Position numbers and translations under genes: made by a program. 64,000 nt of DNA from Natronospirales bacterium (GTDB lineage Bacteria; Pseudomonadota; Gammaproteobacteria; Natronospirales; REEB76), in NCBI GenBank assembly GCA_021792635.1, contig JAJYUH010000007.1, forward strand, positions 1-64,000. Reading direction: 5' to 3'. Positions 23,922 through 32,462 of the stretch are shown here, in pieces. Position 1 is the stretch's first letter. Each line of letters opens with the position of its first letter. The notes under the pieces were generated by a model, which saw only the letters and a program-made list of their open reading frames with translations, did not search any database and was not told the DNA's origin.

Positions 23922-24548
23922 ATGCGCAAGTTACCGGAAATTTTCAAAAACAACCGCGATTGGGCCGGCCGCTTCACCCGCGAGCGACCGGATTTTTTCC
24001 GGCGGCTTGCCCGGCAGCAATCGCCGAAATATCTGTGGATAGGTTGTTCCGACAGCCGTGTGCCGGCCAACGAGATCATGGGATTGCTTCCGGGCGAGGT
24101 ATTCGTGCACCGCAATGTGGCCAACATCGTGGTGCACACCGATCTCAACTGCCTGTCCGTGATCCAGTACGCGGTGGACGTGCTCAGGGTGGAGCACATC
24201 ATTGTCTGCGGCCATTACGGTTGCGGCGGCGTGCAGGCGGCCTGGCGTGGTTCCCCGCTGGGGCTCATTGATAACTGGTTGCGGCATGTGCAGGATGTGA
24301 GTGAGCTGCACCTGGATGCATTCACGGCGCTCGATGACGAGCGCCTGAAACTGGATAAATTGTGCGAGTTGAACGTAGTGGAGCAGGCGAAGCATGTGTG
24401 CCGCTCCACCATCGTGCAGGATGCCTGGGCACGCGGCCAGTCATTGACCGTGCATGGCTGGATATACGGCCTGCAGGACGGCCTGCTGCACGATTTGGAT
24501 TTCTGTGTTTCGCGCCCGGAAGACCTGGCCGGTAGCCGGGACGGATAA
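23922..24548 (+). CDS. can: Beta-class carbonic anhydrase
   Basis: The enzyme interconverts CO2 and bicarbonate. The 208-residue protein has the zinc ligands in WIGCSDSRVPANE (Cys, and the Asp-Arg dyad) and VCGHYGCGGVQAA (His, Cys), plus HRNVAN and WIYGLQDG. It resembles the Can type of gammaproteobacteria. A strong terminator follows, shared with the convergent RRM gene. Confidence 0.95.
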   Translation: MRKLPEIFKNNRDWAGRFTRERPDFFRRLARQQSPKYLWIGCSDSRVPANEIMGLLPGEVFVHRNVANIVVHTDLNCLSVIQYAVDVLRVEHIIVCGHYGCGGVQAAWRGSPLGLIDNWLRHVQDVSELHLDAFTALDDERLKLDKLCELNVVEQAKHVCRSTIVQDAWARGQSLTVHGWIYGLQDGLLHDLDFCVSRPEDLAGSRDG

Positions 24549-24560
24549 CTTCAACCGTCC

Positions 24561-24596
24561 GATAAAAAAGAGCGGCCGAAGCCGCTCTTTTTTATC
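24561..24596. terminator. Bidirectional Rho-independent terminator
   Basis: A 16-bp stem with a 4-nt loop: the core AAAAAAGAGCGGC (24564-24576), loop CGAA and GCCGCTCTTTTTT (24581-24593), extended by three more pairs on the outside. Both strands end in a U-run, so it can stop can on the plus strand and the RRM gene on the minus strand. Confidence 0.95.
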
Positions 24597-24610
24597 GCAG
24601 CGAGAGGGTG

Positions 24611-24883
24611 TCAGCGCCGGCCGCGGCCGCGTCCCCGCGCGTGTTTTGGATCTTCTTCATTCACCTTCAGCATCTGGCCGCGCAGGGCATGACCGTTCAA
24701 GGCGGCGATGGCGGCGCGCGCTTCATGGCCTTCCATTTCCACGAAGCCGAATCCCTTGCAAGTGCCTTTGAAAATATCGTGCGCCAGCGAGATGGAAAAT
24801 ACCTTTCCATGCTGGGCAAACAATGCACGAATCTCATCTTCAGTGGCATCAGGCGGCAGGCTGCCGACAAACATTTTCTTCAT
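24611..24883 (-). CDS. RRM-type RNA-binding protein
   Basis: A single RNA-recognition motif fills the 90-residue protein: RNP2 is MFVGSLP near the start and RNP1 is KGFGFVEM in the middle. The C-terminus is a short basic tail (GRGRGRR). Bacterial proteins of this type bind RNA and are often cold-induced. It lies 33 nt downstream of the rhlE-type helicase on the same strand, which suggests a shared role in RNA remodelling. Confidence 0.92.
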   Translation of the reverse strand: MKKMFVGSLPPDATEDEIRALFAQHGKVFSISLAHDIFKGTCKGFGFVEMEGHEARAAIAALNGHALRGQMLKVNEEDPKHARGRGRGRR

Positions 24884-24916
24884 GTCTGCACTCCTTAAAT
24901 TGATTTCGAATCGGTG

Positions 24917-26197
24917 TTACCGGCCGGCGTTGCGGCTTGTGGCGGAACGGGGTCTGTGGCCGCGCGAGCCGGGCCGGCTGTGCCACCCCCCTGATTCCTG
25001 CCGGTGTGAATGCCGCGCACCGTGGGCCGGTCTGTCGGCGGGCTCCGGCCTGGCGTGGGGATCCGGCTTGAAATCATTCACGGCGGCCCTGGGCAATTCC
25101 TGCCGGAGCAGGCGTTCGATGTCCTTCAGCAGTCCGCGCTCATCCGGGGATACCAGCGAGATAGCCTCGCCGGTGCTGCCGGCACGGCCGGTGCGGCCGA
25201 TGCGGTGCACGTAATCTTCGGGAACATTGGGCAGATCGAAGTTCACCACGTGGGGCAGTTGGTCAATGTCGAGACCGCGGGCGGCGATGTCCGTGGCCAC
25301 CAGCACGCGTACCCGCCCCTGCTTGAAATCCGCCAGCGCGCGGGTACGCGCACTCTGGGTTTTGTTGCCGTGAATGGCGGCGGACTGGATGCCGTCCTTC
25401 TGTAGTTGCTCGCACAGGCGGTTGGCGCCGTGCTTGGTGCGGGTGAACACCAGCACCTGGCGCCAGTCGCCCGATTTGATGAGATGCGCCAGCAGTTCAC
25501 GCTTGTGTCCCTTGTCCACCGGATGCACCCGCTGGGTGATGAGCTCCACGGTGCTGTTGCGCGGCGCCACGTCAATGGTTTCGGGATTCTTCAGCAGGCC
25601 GGCGGCCAGTTGGCGGATATCCTCGGAGAAGGTGGCGGAGAACAGCAGGTTCTGGCGACGGTGCGGCAACAGGCCGAGGATGCGGCGGATATCGCGGATG
25701 AAGCCCATGTCCAGCATGCGGTCACCTTCGTCCAGCACCAGGATCTCCACTTTCGAGAGATCAATGGTTTTCTGCTGCACATGGTCCAGCAGCCGGCCCG
25801 GGGTGGCCACCACGATGTCCACGCCGCGGTGCAGCTTGTCCATCTGCGGGTTGATGTTGACGCCGCCGAAAATAACGGCGGTGGTGAAGGGCAGGTACTT
25901 GCCGTAGGTCTGCACGCTCTCGCCCACCTGGGCCGCCAGTTCGCGGGTGGGGGTGAGCACCAGAACACGCACCGGCTTTCGACGGGCGGCCATGGCCGGA
26001 TTGGATTGAAGGTGCTGCAAAAGCGGCAGGGTGAAACCGGCGGTCTTGCCGGTGCCCGTCTGAGCGGCGGCCATGAGGTCGCGGCCTGACAGCACCACGG
26101 GGATGGCGCGGGACTGCACCGGGGTGGGTTCGGCGTAGCCCTGATCGCTCACGGCACGCAGCAGCTCGGCCGACAGGCCGAGGGAAGAAAATGACAT
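24917..26197 (-). CDS. rhlE: DEAD-box RNA helicase, RhlE type
   Basis: This ATP-dependent RNA helicase has the complete motif set: Q-motif (YAEPTPVQ), [10 protein letters not shown], Ia PTRELAAQ, Ib TPGRL, II as DEGD (canonical DEAD replaced at the last two positions), III SATF, V ARGLD and [15 protein letters not shown] 26197 is used since AGGAG lies upstream; the frame continues to 26335. The 426-residue length and basic, Arg/His-rich tail fit RhlE-like proteins in cold-shock and ribosome assembly. The DEGD form of motif II is worth noting. Confidence 0.93.
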   Translation of the reverse strand: MSFSSLGLSAELLRAVSDQGYAEPTPVQSRAIPVVLSGRDLMAAAQTGTGKTAGFTLPLLQHLQSNPAMAARRKPVRVLVLTPTRELAAQVGESVQTYGKYLPFTTAVIFGGVNINPQMDKLHRGVDIVVATPGRLLDHVQQKTIDLSKVEILVLDEGDRMLDMGFIRDIRRILGLLPHRRQNLLFSATFSEDIRQLAAGLLKNPETIDVAPRNSTVELITQRVHPVDKGHKRELLAHLIKSGDWRQVLVFTRTKHGANRLCEQLQKDGIQSAAIHGNKTQSARTRALADFKQGRVRVLVATDIAARGLDIDQLPHVVNFDLPNVPEDYVHRIGRTGRAGSTGEAISLVSPDERGLLKDIERLLRQELPRAAVNDFKPDPHARPEPADRPAHGARHSHRQESGGWHSRPGSRGHRPRSATSRNAGR

Positions 26198-26494
26198 AAA
26201 TACTCCTGGAGCCGCCTGCTGACGCCCTTGGCGCCATGCCGGTCCAGGCAGTGATTTTGTTTTAAGGGGATCGGGGAATACGCTGTAAAGGTAGGCCGCG
26301 ATGGGTTTGCGGGACAACAGACCGGATCGCGTCACCTCAAACTCGGCGGGGAGTATACGCTATACCCGAAAATTTACCTAATTGCAGGGCGCCAATAACA
26401 ACGGCCAGCACCGTGTCCGCATGGATGTGTCGGCTTGAAGAATTCCAATCAATACTATCCCAAAGGAGCAAGCATAAGAGGGGGTTGCATATTG
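26198..26494. other. Leader/intergenic region upstream of rhlE
   Basis: About 300 nt between the rhlE start and the 3' end of the phospholipase-like gene. It should hold the rhlE promoter and a long leader, which is common for cold-shock helicases. An imperfect hairpin, GGGGGTTGC with GCATCCCCC, lies at about 26479-26513 and straddles the 3' end of the neighbouring gene without a U-run. No other structure or gene is convincing. Confidence 0.4.
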
Positions 26495-28996
26495 CTATGC
26501 TCCCGCATCCCCCAGAACATCTTTCATATCCACGACTACAGTGCCACTCCAGTAGGGATTCGTGTACCAGGGTACTGCTACGTCGGGTTGCCGGATAAAT
26601 TCTTCAGATGTGATTTTTCCAGCTGCGTTATATGTCAGTATACGGTTATAAGTTATGATCGAATCGCCATCACAATTTTGACCTACGCACCCAACGGCAA
26701 GATAAACCTGCGTATTAGTGGCGGAAACATTTCCTATCGGGGCAGACGACGACAGGCTGGAATTTGGCAACTCCAGTGAGATAATTTGTAAACCATTCAT
26801 ATCATAGACATTTAAAACGGCATCATGATCAATCCCCCACGATAAAACATAAAACCGATCTTTCGACAATGCGCATGGACCTCCGCCAATATATGGGTCA
26901 CCGGGCCATTGGGAAATAATGCCTCCTTGCAAATCGGTTAATACAGTCGTTGCTACAAGGCCACTTGTATCCCATCCTGATAAGCACATGCGACTGTCAT
27001 TAATAGCTAAAGTCGTCAAAGCGGTCGCTGGCATGCTCTGCAATATATCAATAGGGTTACCGCTGTGGTCATATACATAAATACTTTCTGTCCAGGTAGG
27101 ACGAGTTAGGCCAGATATGTAAAGATAATTTGAATTGGCTGCGACCCCATCAATAGTTGTGATTTCTGCACTTCCCCAGCAGGGAAATTTCAGGATTGTG
27201 CGGCCGTGTATTTGCACCAGGGTATCTAAGCAGCCATAGTTTGAGTAACTGTGATATGGGTCAAATTCTCCACTCAGCGTATAGTCAATGCCAGCATAAA
27301 CACCCAATGAAAATATTCCAAGCGTGCCGGAATGACTCTCTGTACTAATCGCACGTAATGTCGAAAAATTGAAATCGTTATTAAATACCCAGATGGTCGA
27401 GCACATGTTAGAACCACCACAATATTGATAAGTGGTTGTATATAAGTAGGTTGGTTTTGCAGATAATTTTCCAGTCACGCCGTCCTCAGCGCCAATTTTA
27501 CCTTTAAATATCAGCATGTACCGACCTGGATTCATTGGCACCGGATTCACGGGTGCGTCAAACTGGATTGGATATTGATTCGCGGCATCTTGATTCGTGG
27601 GGGCAATGCTTACATTTGACCAGCTTGCCCCGGGAACCGGGTAGCGCTTACCATCCGTCGCGTCGTAATACAGAGTGAGTGTGCCGTTCGACATCGGATA
27701 GGGGCTTTTGTTGATAACCAGATAACTGCCAGGGTGATCGCTGTCGGGACGGATATCCAGTTTGCCGCGGAAGAAATAATTGATGAAACCGGCACCGTAA
27801 CCTATGGCCCGGGGAAGCAAATACTGCCAGCTTGTCTGAAAATTGAGGGCGTTGAGGGTAAACAGCTTTTGCGACCCGTAAATTTCAAGATCCTGGTTGA
27901 AAATCGAATAACTGGAAGCGCGGTCATTGGTGTCGGCGATGGACGCATAATGGTCAATGACTTGAGTCGCGGCAAATCTGATGCCGCAGGAAGATTGCGG
28001 CAAGGCGCAGAACTGGGCAATTTGCGTGGGAACCGATTTACCCAGTTCCGAATATACCCGATCAATCGGTTCCAGATCCGAAAGGTTGCTTGAGGCCGGG
28101 AGAGAATAATTCACCCCCGGCAGACTGCTGCCATCGCTGCCCAGATGAAAATTTGTTCCCGCGCTTACAAAATTTTCATTGGTAAATTGGGCCAAGCCCT
28201 TGTAATCCTGGCTTTCCCAGTAACCTCTTGCGGTCTGCAAGACCACAGACGGGTAGCCGCTGTAGCCGTCAATATTTGCCTTTTCGTAGGTATAGTTTTC
28301 GAAAAGGCTGGGGTTGTAAAGCTGAACGGTGGATCCGAAATTCGCCTTGAGCACGGCTTCGCCATCCCTGCAGATCTCCGCGTCACAGTGCATGTCGTTC
28401 CGGGTATGCTGCGGCTGGGCCTCGTCCTGGATGAGATGCAGGATGTGGCCGATGCTTAGAAAGAGGTTCCCAAACGCCAGGTTCCTGTCCTGTTCGTCAG
28501 GCAGCGTCAGCGCGCTGTAAAAATAATCCGTCGCATCTTTGATAGAGTACGGCTGGCCAACAAGCGGCAGGAGAGAATCAGCTAGCGCCCAGTCCGGTGA
28601 GCTGTATGGCATGGGAATACCCGCTATATTCAGAGACTTCAGGTGCCCTGGCACCGGATCATGAAAATGGAATAATGAACGCGGAAATTCATCTTCGAGT
28701 GCGGCGCCATCTTCTATTAAACCTAAGACAGTGTCGAATGGCGGCGCAGTAAATAAGTCTGTGTTATTTGGTCCTAATGCAATGGTATCTCCTGCTTGGG
28801 AGTCTGGAAATAGCTGTGCATGGTTAATTAGTGATTTCAGTCCGAGATCAGTAAGCAAGCCGTTGTTTCCCCCAAGAACAGACTGTTGTGCTGCCTTCAC
28901 CGATAGTTCTCGATGTGTGCCGGGTTCATAGGCACCGCTATTTTTTGGTAAAACTAAAAGGTAAAACATAAGGGAAACACCTATTAAATATCTCAT
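26495..28996 (-). CDS. Secreted zinc phospholipase C/P1-nuclease-like protein
   Basis: The 833-residue protein has a signal peptide (1-22) and an N-terminal domain resembling zinc-dependent phospholipase C and P1 nuclease. Candidate zinc ligands are H28 in EPGTHRELS, H110/H112/D113 in FHFHD, and H184, H187, D191 and H197 in HILHLIQDEAQPQH, followed by RND. The C-terminal ~450 residues are beta-rich with propeller-like repeats. Base composition is around 45% GC, clearly below the neighbours. It is the third gene of a three-gene unit and overlaps the second by 4 nt. Substrate unknown; phospholipid or nucleic acid would both fit the fold. Confidence 0.65.
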   Translation of the reverse strand: MRYLIGVSLMFYLLVLPKNSGAYEPGTHRELSVKAAQQSVLGGNNGLLTDLGLKSLINHAQLFPDSQAGDTIALGPNNTDLFTAPPFDTVLGLIEDGAALEDEFPRSLFHFHDPVPGHLKSLNIAGIPMPYSSPDWALADSLLPLVGQPYSIKDATDYFYSALTLPDEQDRNLAFGNLFLSIGHILHLIQDEAQPQHTRNDMHCDAEICRDGEAVLKANFGSTVQLYNPSLFENYTYEKANIDGYSGYPSVVLQTARGYWESQDYKGLAQFTNENFVSAGTNFHLGSDGSSLPGVNYSLPASSNLSDLEPIDRVYSELGKSVPTQIAQFCALPQSSCGIRFAATQVIDHYASIADTNDRASSYSIFNQDLEIYGSQKLFTLNALNFQTSWQYLLPRAIGYGAGFINYFFRGKLDIRPDSDHPGSYLVINKSPYPMSNGTLTLYYDATDGKRYPVPGASWSNVSIAPTNQDAANQYPIQFDAPVNPVPMNPGRYMLIFKGKIGAEDGVTGKLSAKPTYLYTTTYQYCGGSNMCSTIWVFNNDFNFSTLRAISTESHSGTLGIFSLGVYAGIDYTLSGEFDPYHSYSNYGCLDTLVQIHGRTILKFPCWGSAEITTIDGVAANSNYLYISGLTRPTWTESIYVYDHSGNPIDILQSMPATALTTLAINDSRMCLSGWDTSGLVATTVLTDLQGGIISQWPGDPYIGGGPCALSKDRFYVLSWGIDHDAVLNVYDMNGLQIISLELPNSSLSSSAPIGNVSATNTQVYLAVGCVGQNCDGDSIITYNRILTYNAAGKITSEEFIRQPDVAVPWYTNPYWSGTVVVDMKDVLGDAGA

Positions 28997-29724
28997 ATTC
29001 TCAATCCTTTGATAAACTGCTTGGGTGAACCACAGTGGGGAGCAACCTTCTGAAAGTATTGATCGTTACTTTCTAGTTGGCTAATAATTGAAGTGAGGGG
29101 ATAACCAAGAGCGCGAGAAAATTCTCTTACCTGCAGAGCAATTAACTGCAATGTGACTGGAATCTTTTTCCAATTGCATTGGGTCGGCATATATGTAATG
29201 AACATACTCAAATCAGCGTTTAATATAAGGAAGTTATCCTGATACGTATGGGGACCAGAGGCGGTTAAATCAGGATTTGAAAACCTGGAAAGTTTGATAG
29301 TCTGACCATTCCAGTCCACCTGCGCGACTGAAACCGGTTTGCTGCTGTTCAAACCTATGCCGCCGGCCTTACGCAGGTATCCATAGCCCGGCTTGAACAG
29401 ATACACAAATGGATTCATATTGCGCATGACCCCGCACGCGCCCTTGACCGGGCCCCAGCCGGGGATGTGGAACCAGCCTTCCTTGTCTGTAACGGTTTCC
29501 TGAACATTGGCGGCGGCACAGGGCATGCCATCACCGGTCAGGCTGCCCCGATACAGCTCCCAGTAAGCCACCACCGCCACGCCTTCCAGCGGTTTGCCGG
29601 TGCCGGCATCCACCACCCTCGCATAAACGGGATCGGCAGAGTAGACATGCTGTTCCTGTGCGCAGCCGGACAGTGTCACAGCGGTGAAAACCCAACAGAT
29701 TGCTGCTCTGCTGATGCGTTTCAT
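28993..29724 (-). CDS. Lipoprotein with carboxypeptidase-regulatory-like domain
   Basis: The 243-residue protein begins with a lipobox signal (VTLSGCAQ). The first mature 130 residues look like a carboxypeptidase-regulatory/CnaB-like beta-sandwich: VYARVVDAGTGKPLEGVAVV, TVTDKEGWFHIPGW and VYLFKPGYGYLRKAGG. The rest is alpha-helical with no recognised family. It starts 3 nt after the upstream propeller gene's stop and ends overlapping the phospholipase-like gene, so the three are one unit. Lipoproteins like this accompany Rhs and other secreted polymorphic proteins in other genomes, from memory. Confidence 0.65.
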   Translation of the reverse strand: MKRISRAAICWVFTAVTLSGCAQEQHVYSADPVYARVVDAGTGKPLEGVAVVAYWELYRGSLTGDGMPCAAANVQETVTDKEGWFHIPGWGPVKGACGVMRNMNPFVYLFKPGYGYLRKAGGIGLNSSKPVSVAQVDWNGQTIKLSRFSNPDLTASGPHTYQDNFLILNADLSMFITYMPTQCNWKKIPVTLQLIALQVREFSRALGYPLTSIISQLESNDQYFQKVAPHCGSPKQFIKGLRI

Positions 29725-29727
29725 GGC

Positions 29728-32160
29728 TCACATGGCGTCCAGGCGCCAAATCCCGTCTTGTGTCTTGACAAAGTAGATCAGGAACAGGTTTTGCTGGCCA
29801 TTTTCCGGGCGCACTATCGCGTACTCGCCTATTGAACCGGAAATCGCAGAACGCAGCAGAGGTGAAAATGTACTGAAAATATCTTTTGCATGCGGCATGA
29901 GCACATCGAATGTTTGTGCGTAATTCCGCTGCGCCGTGCCGTCGAGAGCGTTCATCGCCGCCACCCTGTTTCCACTGACCAGCGCCGCCTGCATATCACC
30001 CCAGATACCCTGAAACAGGAAGTCCATCTGGACCGGATCCTGAATTACGACCAGCTGCCGGGCCTGGTATTCCTGATTATTCCCGCCGGTCAGGATCAGG
30101 GTGACGGGATAGACGCCCGGAGCGGAGTAGGAATAACTCAAGGGCGCAGTTGGATCAGACAGGCTAAGGTAATTCCCGTTTCCGGTGTAATCAATCCGCA
30201 AACTCCGGGGTGCCGCGGAACCCATAAACTGGTACCGGAAAGTGACGGCAAACGGCGCCGCATCATTGGAAACCGGCGTGGCATTCAGCACCAGCGGACT
30301 CATCCCGTTGCTTGTTACGCTGGATGTCTTTGTGATTGTCAGGCCGCCATCGGTTACCGCGGTAACGGCGAGTGTATTGATGCCAGGTTTCAGCGGAAGA
30401 TTGTTGACTGCCCACTGGTTGCTGTAGATAGCGGCCGGGATGCCGTTTACGGTAATCCCTGTATTCAGTGCTCCCTGGAAAGTGCCGGTGACGTTCACGA
30501 TGTTTCCGTCCATTGTTGCACCATCCGCCGGGGACGCGACCGCCAATTGCAGTGGCGGATCGCCGCTATGCATGTATATGGGCGCGGAGGTGTTGCCGGC
30601 GAGGTCTAGGAGCGCTATGGAAAATTCATCGGCACCCTTTCCAGGCACCTGAAGGGTGAGCGTGCCATCTGCGCCGACGATGCCGGTGGTGATTTCACCA
30701 GTGTGGATATTGGTCACAGTCACGCTTTTCACGTCCTGGGCCACGCTTCCTGCCTGGACTGTCAGGCGGATGCCGCCGTCGGGACCGGTCTCAAAACCGA
30801 TCAGCGCTCCGACTGGCGGCGCCGGAGGCAGAGTGTCAACCGTGAACGTGACACTGGCCGGTTCCGACACCGTGCCGGCGCGGTCTGCGACTGTTAGGGA
30901 AAGCAGATAGGTTCCATCCTGGAAGGCCGTAAGCGGCGTGCATTCGGCGGTGGTGTCGGTCGTCGTACAGGTGACCTGCATTGGAAGGCCATTAGCAGAA
31001 ACCACAATGCTTGCGGGATCTACGCCGGAATCCGTGCCCTCATAAACAATTGAAACCACCGGCCGGTTCTGATTTGTATAGTCCAGATTCTGCGGCTTTG
31101 TGATGGAAACTCGGGGCTGGCTCTTGCCCGCATACAAAGCGATATGACGAATCCCGTCTTCATCGTCGTCGTTGTCATGCTCCCCGCCGTGTTTTGATTC
31201 CCCCATCCACGTGCGGCTGTCCAGCCTCTGGAGCAAATTGCCCTGAATATCGAACTGCTGGAGGCCAGCATGACCTGCCACCCATGCCGTGTGATTCCGG
31301 CTATCGCTCGCCAGGTCCACGATTTTCCCGGCATCCTCTTCGTCCCGGTCAGCCAGGAACAGTTGCCGTGTGAATTGGAGAGCACCGTTCTGGTCAAAAT
31401 GCGCAAGCCTGCGTTTGCTGGCTGCCCAAAGCCCTCCCATGCCGTCAGCGGCGAGGACGTTGCCTGCTTCAAATCCTGCGCTTGTCTGAATGCTAAGAAT
31501 CTGATTGCCTGCCGTGTCATAGCATGTCAAACGGTGTTTTGAGGTAATCCAGACATGCTCGACGCTGGCGTCATAAACAATCCCAGCTGGTTTGTTCCCG
31601 CCATTGAGGTTGACGGTTAATAACGTGTTTCCTGTCTTGTCCAGCTGCATAAGATTGTGACGATCCACGACCCACAGGCGAGAGCGGCTTTTATCGAGGG
31701 CTAACCCCGTAATGTCGTGTTTGAAATCCAGCACAGCTTGCAAGTTTCCGTCTAAATCAAGGCGGTACAGCTTGCGATGAATACCAATCCAGACGTTACC
31801 GGCAACATTGTCCACAACCATACCTGCGGGAGAGTCGTCATGAAAGTTCCGTGGCATTTCGGTATCGACCTGAACATTGCCTTGAGCGTCGTACGCCCTT
31901 AAATGCCTGTAGCTGTACAGCCAGACTTGATTATTGGTCTCATTAACTGTCAAGGCGAGAATGTGTGAAAATCCGGCAAGTTCCAATACCGGTATCTCAT
32001 CCACAGGAGAAATTTTGAAAACACTGTCACCGGTCGAAACCCAAAGTATGCTGGCATTGTTGTCCGGCGCCGTACCAGCAAATGCAGCGGCGGGTAATAT
32101 TGCGAACAAGGGAAAAACGAGATGTCTTAGGGCCAGCGCCTGAAGCAGTCTTCCTGACAT
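29728..32160 (-). CDS. Secreted beta-propeller / Ig-like protein
   Basis: This 810-residue protein has a signal peptide (~1-28, ending AAAFAG), then NHL-like propeller repeats to ~320 (units such as GNVWIGIHRKLYRLDLDG and SRLWVVDRHNLMQLDKTG). An acidic stretch (~330, EHDNDDDEDG) follows, then several Ig-like domains (~350-680) with PKD-like motifs (YSYSAPGVYPVTLILTGG). A C-terminal ~95-residue module (FQGIWGDMQAALVSGNRVAA to DGIWRLDAM) looks NTF2-like. It heads the AT-richer three-gene operon and has its own promoter. Rhs-associated operons carry proteins of similar design; no Rhs gene is visible here. Confidence 0.65.
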   Translation of the reverse strand: MSGRLLQALALRHLVFPLFAILPAAAFAGTAPDNNASILWVSTGDSVFKISPVDEIPVLELAGFSHILALTVNETNNQVWLYSYRHLRAYDAQGNVQVDTEMPRNFHDDSPAGMVVDNVAGNVWIGIHRKLYRLDLDGNLQAVLDFKHDITGLALDKSRSRLWVVDRHNLMQLDKTGNTLLTVNLNGGNKPAGIVYDASVEHVWITSKHRLTCYDTAGNQILSIQTSAGFEAGNVLAADGMGGLWAASKRRLAHFDQNGALQFTRQLFLADRDEEDAGKIVDLASDSRNHTAWVAGHAGLQQFDIQGNLLQRLDSRTWMGESKHGGEHDNDDDEDGIRHIALYAGKSQPRVSITKPQNLDYTNQNRPVVSIVYEGTDSGVDPASIVVSANGLPMQVTCTTTDTTAECTPLTAFQDGTYLLSLTVADRAGTVSEPASVTFTVDTLPPAPPVGALIGFETGPDGGIRLTVQAGSVAQDVKSVTVTNIHTGEITTGIVGADGTLTLQVPGKGADEFSIALLDLAGNTSAPIYMHSGDPPLQLAVASPADGATMDGNIVNVTGTFQGALNTGITVNGIPAAIYSNQWAVNNLPLKPGINTLAVTAVTDGGLTITKTSSVTSNGMSPLVLNATPVSNDAAPFAVTFRYQFMGSAAPRSLRIDYTGNGNYLSLSDPTAPLSYSYSAPGVYPVTLILTGGNNQEYQARQLVVIQDPVQMDFLFQGIWGDMQAALVSGNRVAAMNALDGTAQRNYAQTFDVLMPHAKDIFSTFSPLLRSAISGSIGEYAIVRPENGQQNLFLIYFVKTQDGIWRLDAM

Positions 32161-32252
32161 AATCAGTCCCTTGATATTTTGTTACTTTGCCACCGGTTCA
32201 GGTGAAGATGAATTTTCACCTGGGCCACGGGCATCCTAACCCGTTAATAAAT

Positions 32253-32281
32253 CTTATAGTGCAAAGTTATACGAAATGCAA
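32253..32281 (-). promoter_or_regulatory. Candidate promoter of the propeller/lipoprotein/phospholipase operon
   Basis: On the minus strand TTGCAT (32281-32276) and TATAAG (32258-32253) are 17 nt apart, about 90 nt upstream of the ATG at 32160. The leader then contains a perfect 8-bp hairpin, CAGGTGAA/TTCACCTG (32199-32222). Confidence 0.5.
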
Positions 32282-32317
32282 GGCAAGATTTAGGGTGTCA
32301 AATAAAATGCTGCGTTT

Positions 32318-32351
32318 CCCCTCACCCCAACCCTCTCCCACCAGAGGGGGA
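32318..32351. repeat. C-rich hairpin repeat (CCCTCACCCCAACCCTCTCC type)
   Basis: The string CCCTCACCCCAACCCTCTCC followed by CACCAGAGGGGG can form CCCTCT/AGAGGG. It is a sequence type I have seen scattered through spacers of many proteobacterial genomes. It marks the boundary between the low-GC operon and the DUF427 fragment. Confidence 0.5.
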
Positions 32352-32378
32352 ATGGAAAGAAGCAGCGGGAGATAACGA

Positions 32379-32425
32379 GGCGGGAAATAGTGATTACCTT
32401 CCACCACCTCTGTCACAACGTTGCC
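32379..32425 (-). pseudogene. Fragment of a DUF427 gene
   Basis: On the minus strand this stretch reads VTEVVEGNHYFPP. Positions 32379-32408 match 35270-35299 of the intact DUF427 gene at 28 of 30 nt. Only this core is present; both ends are foreign. It lies 2.6 kb from the intact copy, on the other side of the IPT lipoprotein gene, suggesting a past duplication or insertion. Confidence 0.6.
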
Positions 32426-32462
32426 TGGATGCGGAGGGTGGCACGCGAAGCGCGCGCCAGCG

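Noticed and set aside
32318..32351. Rho-independent terminator of the IPT lipoprotein gene
   Set aside because: The hairpin has no U-run on either strand and the string is a widespread C-rich repeat type.
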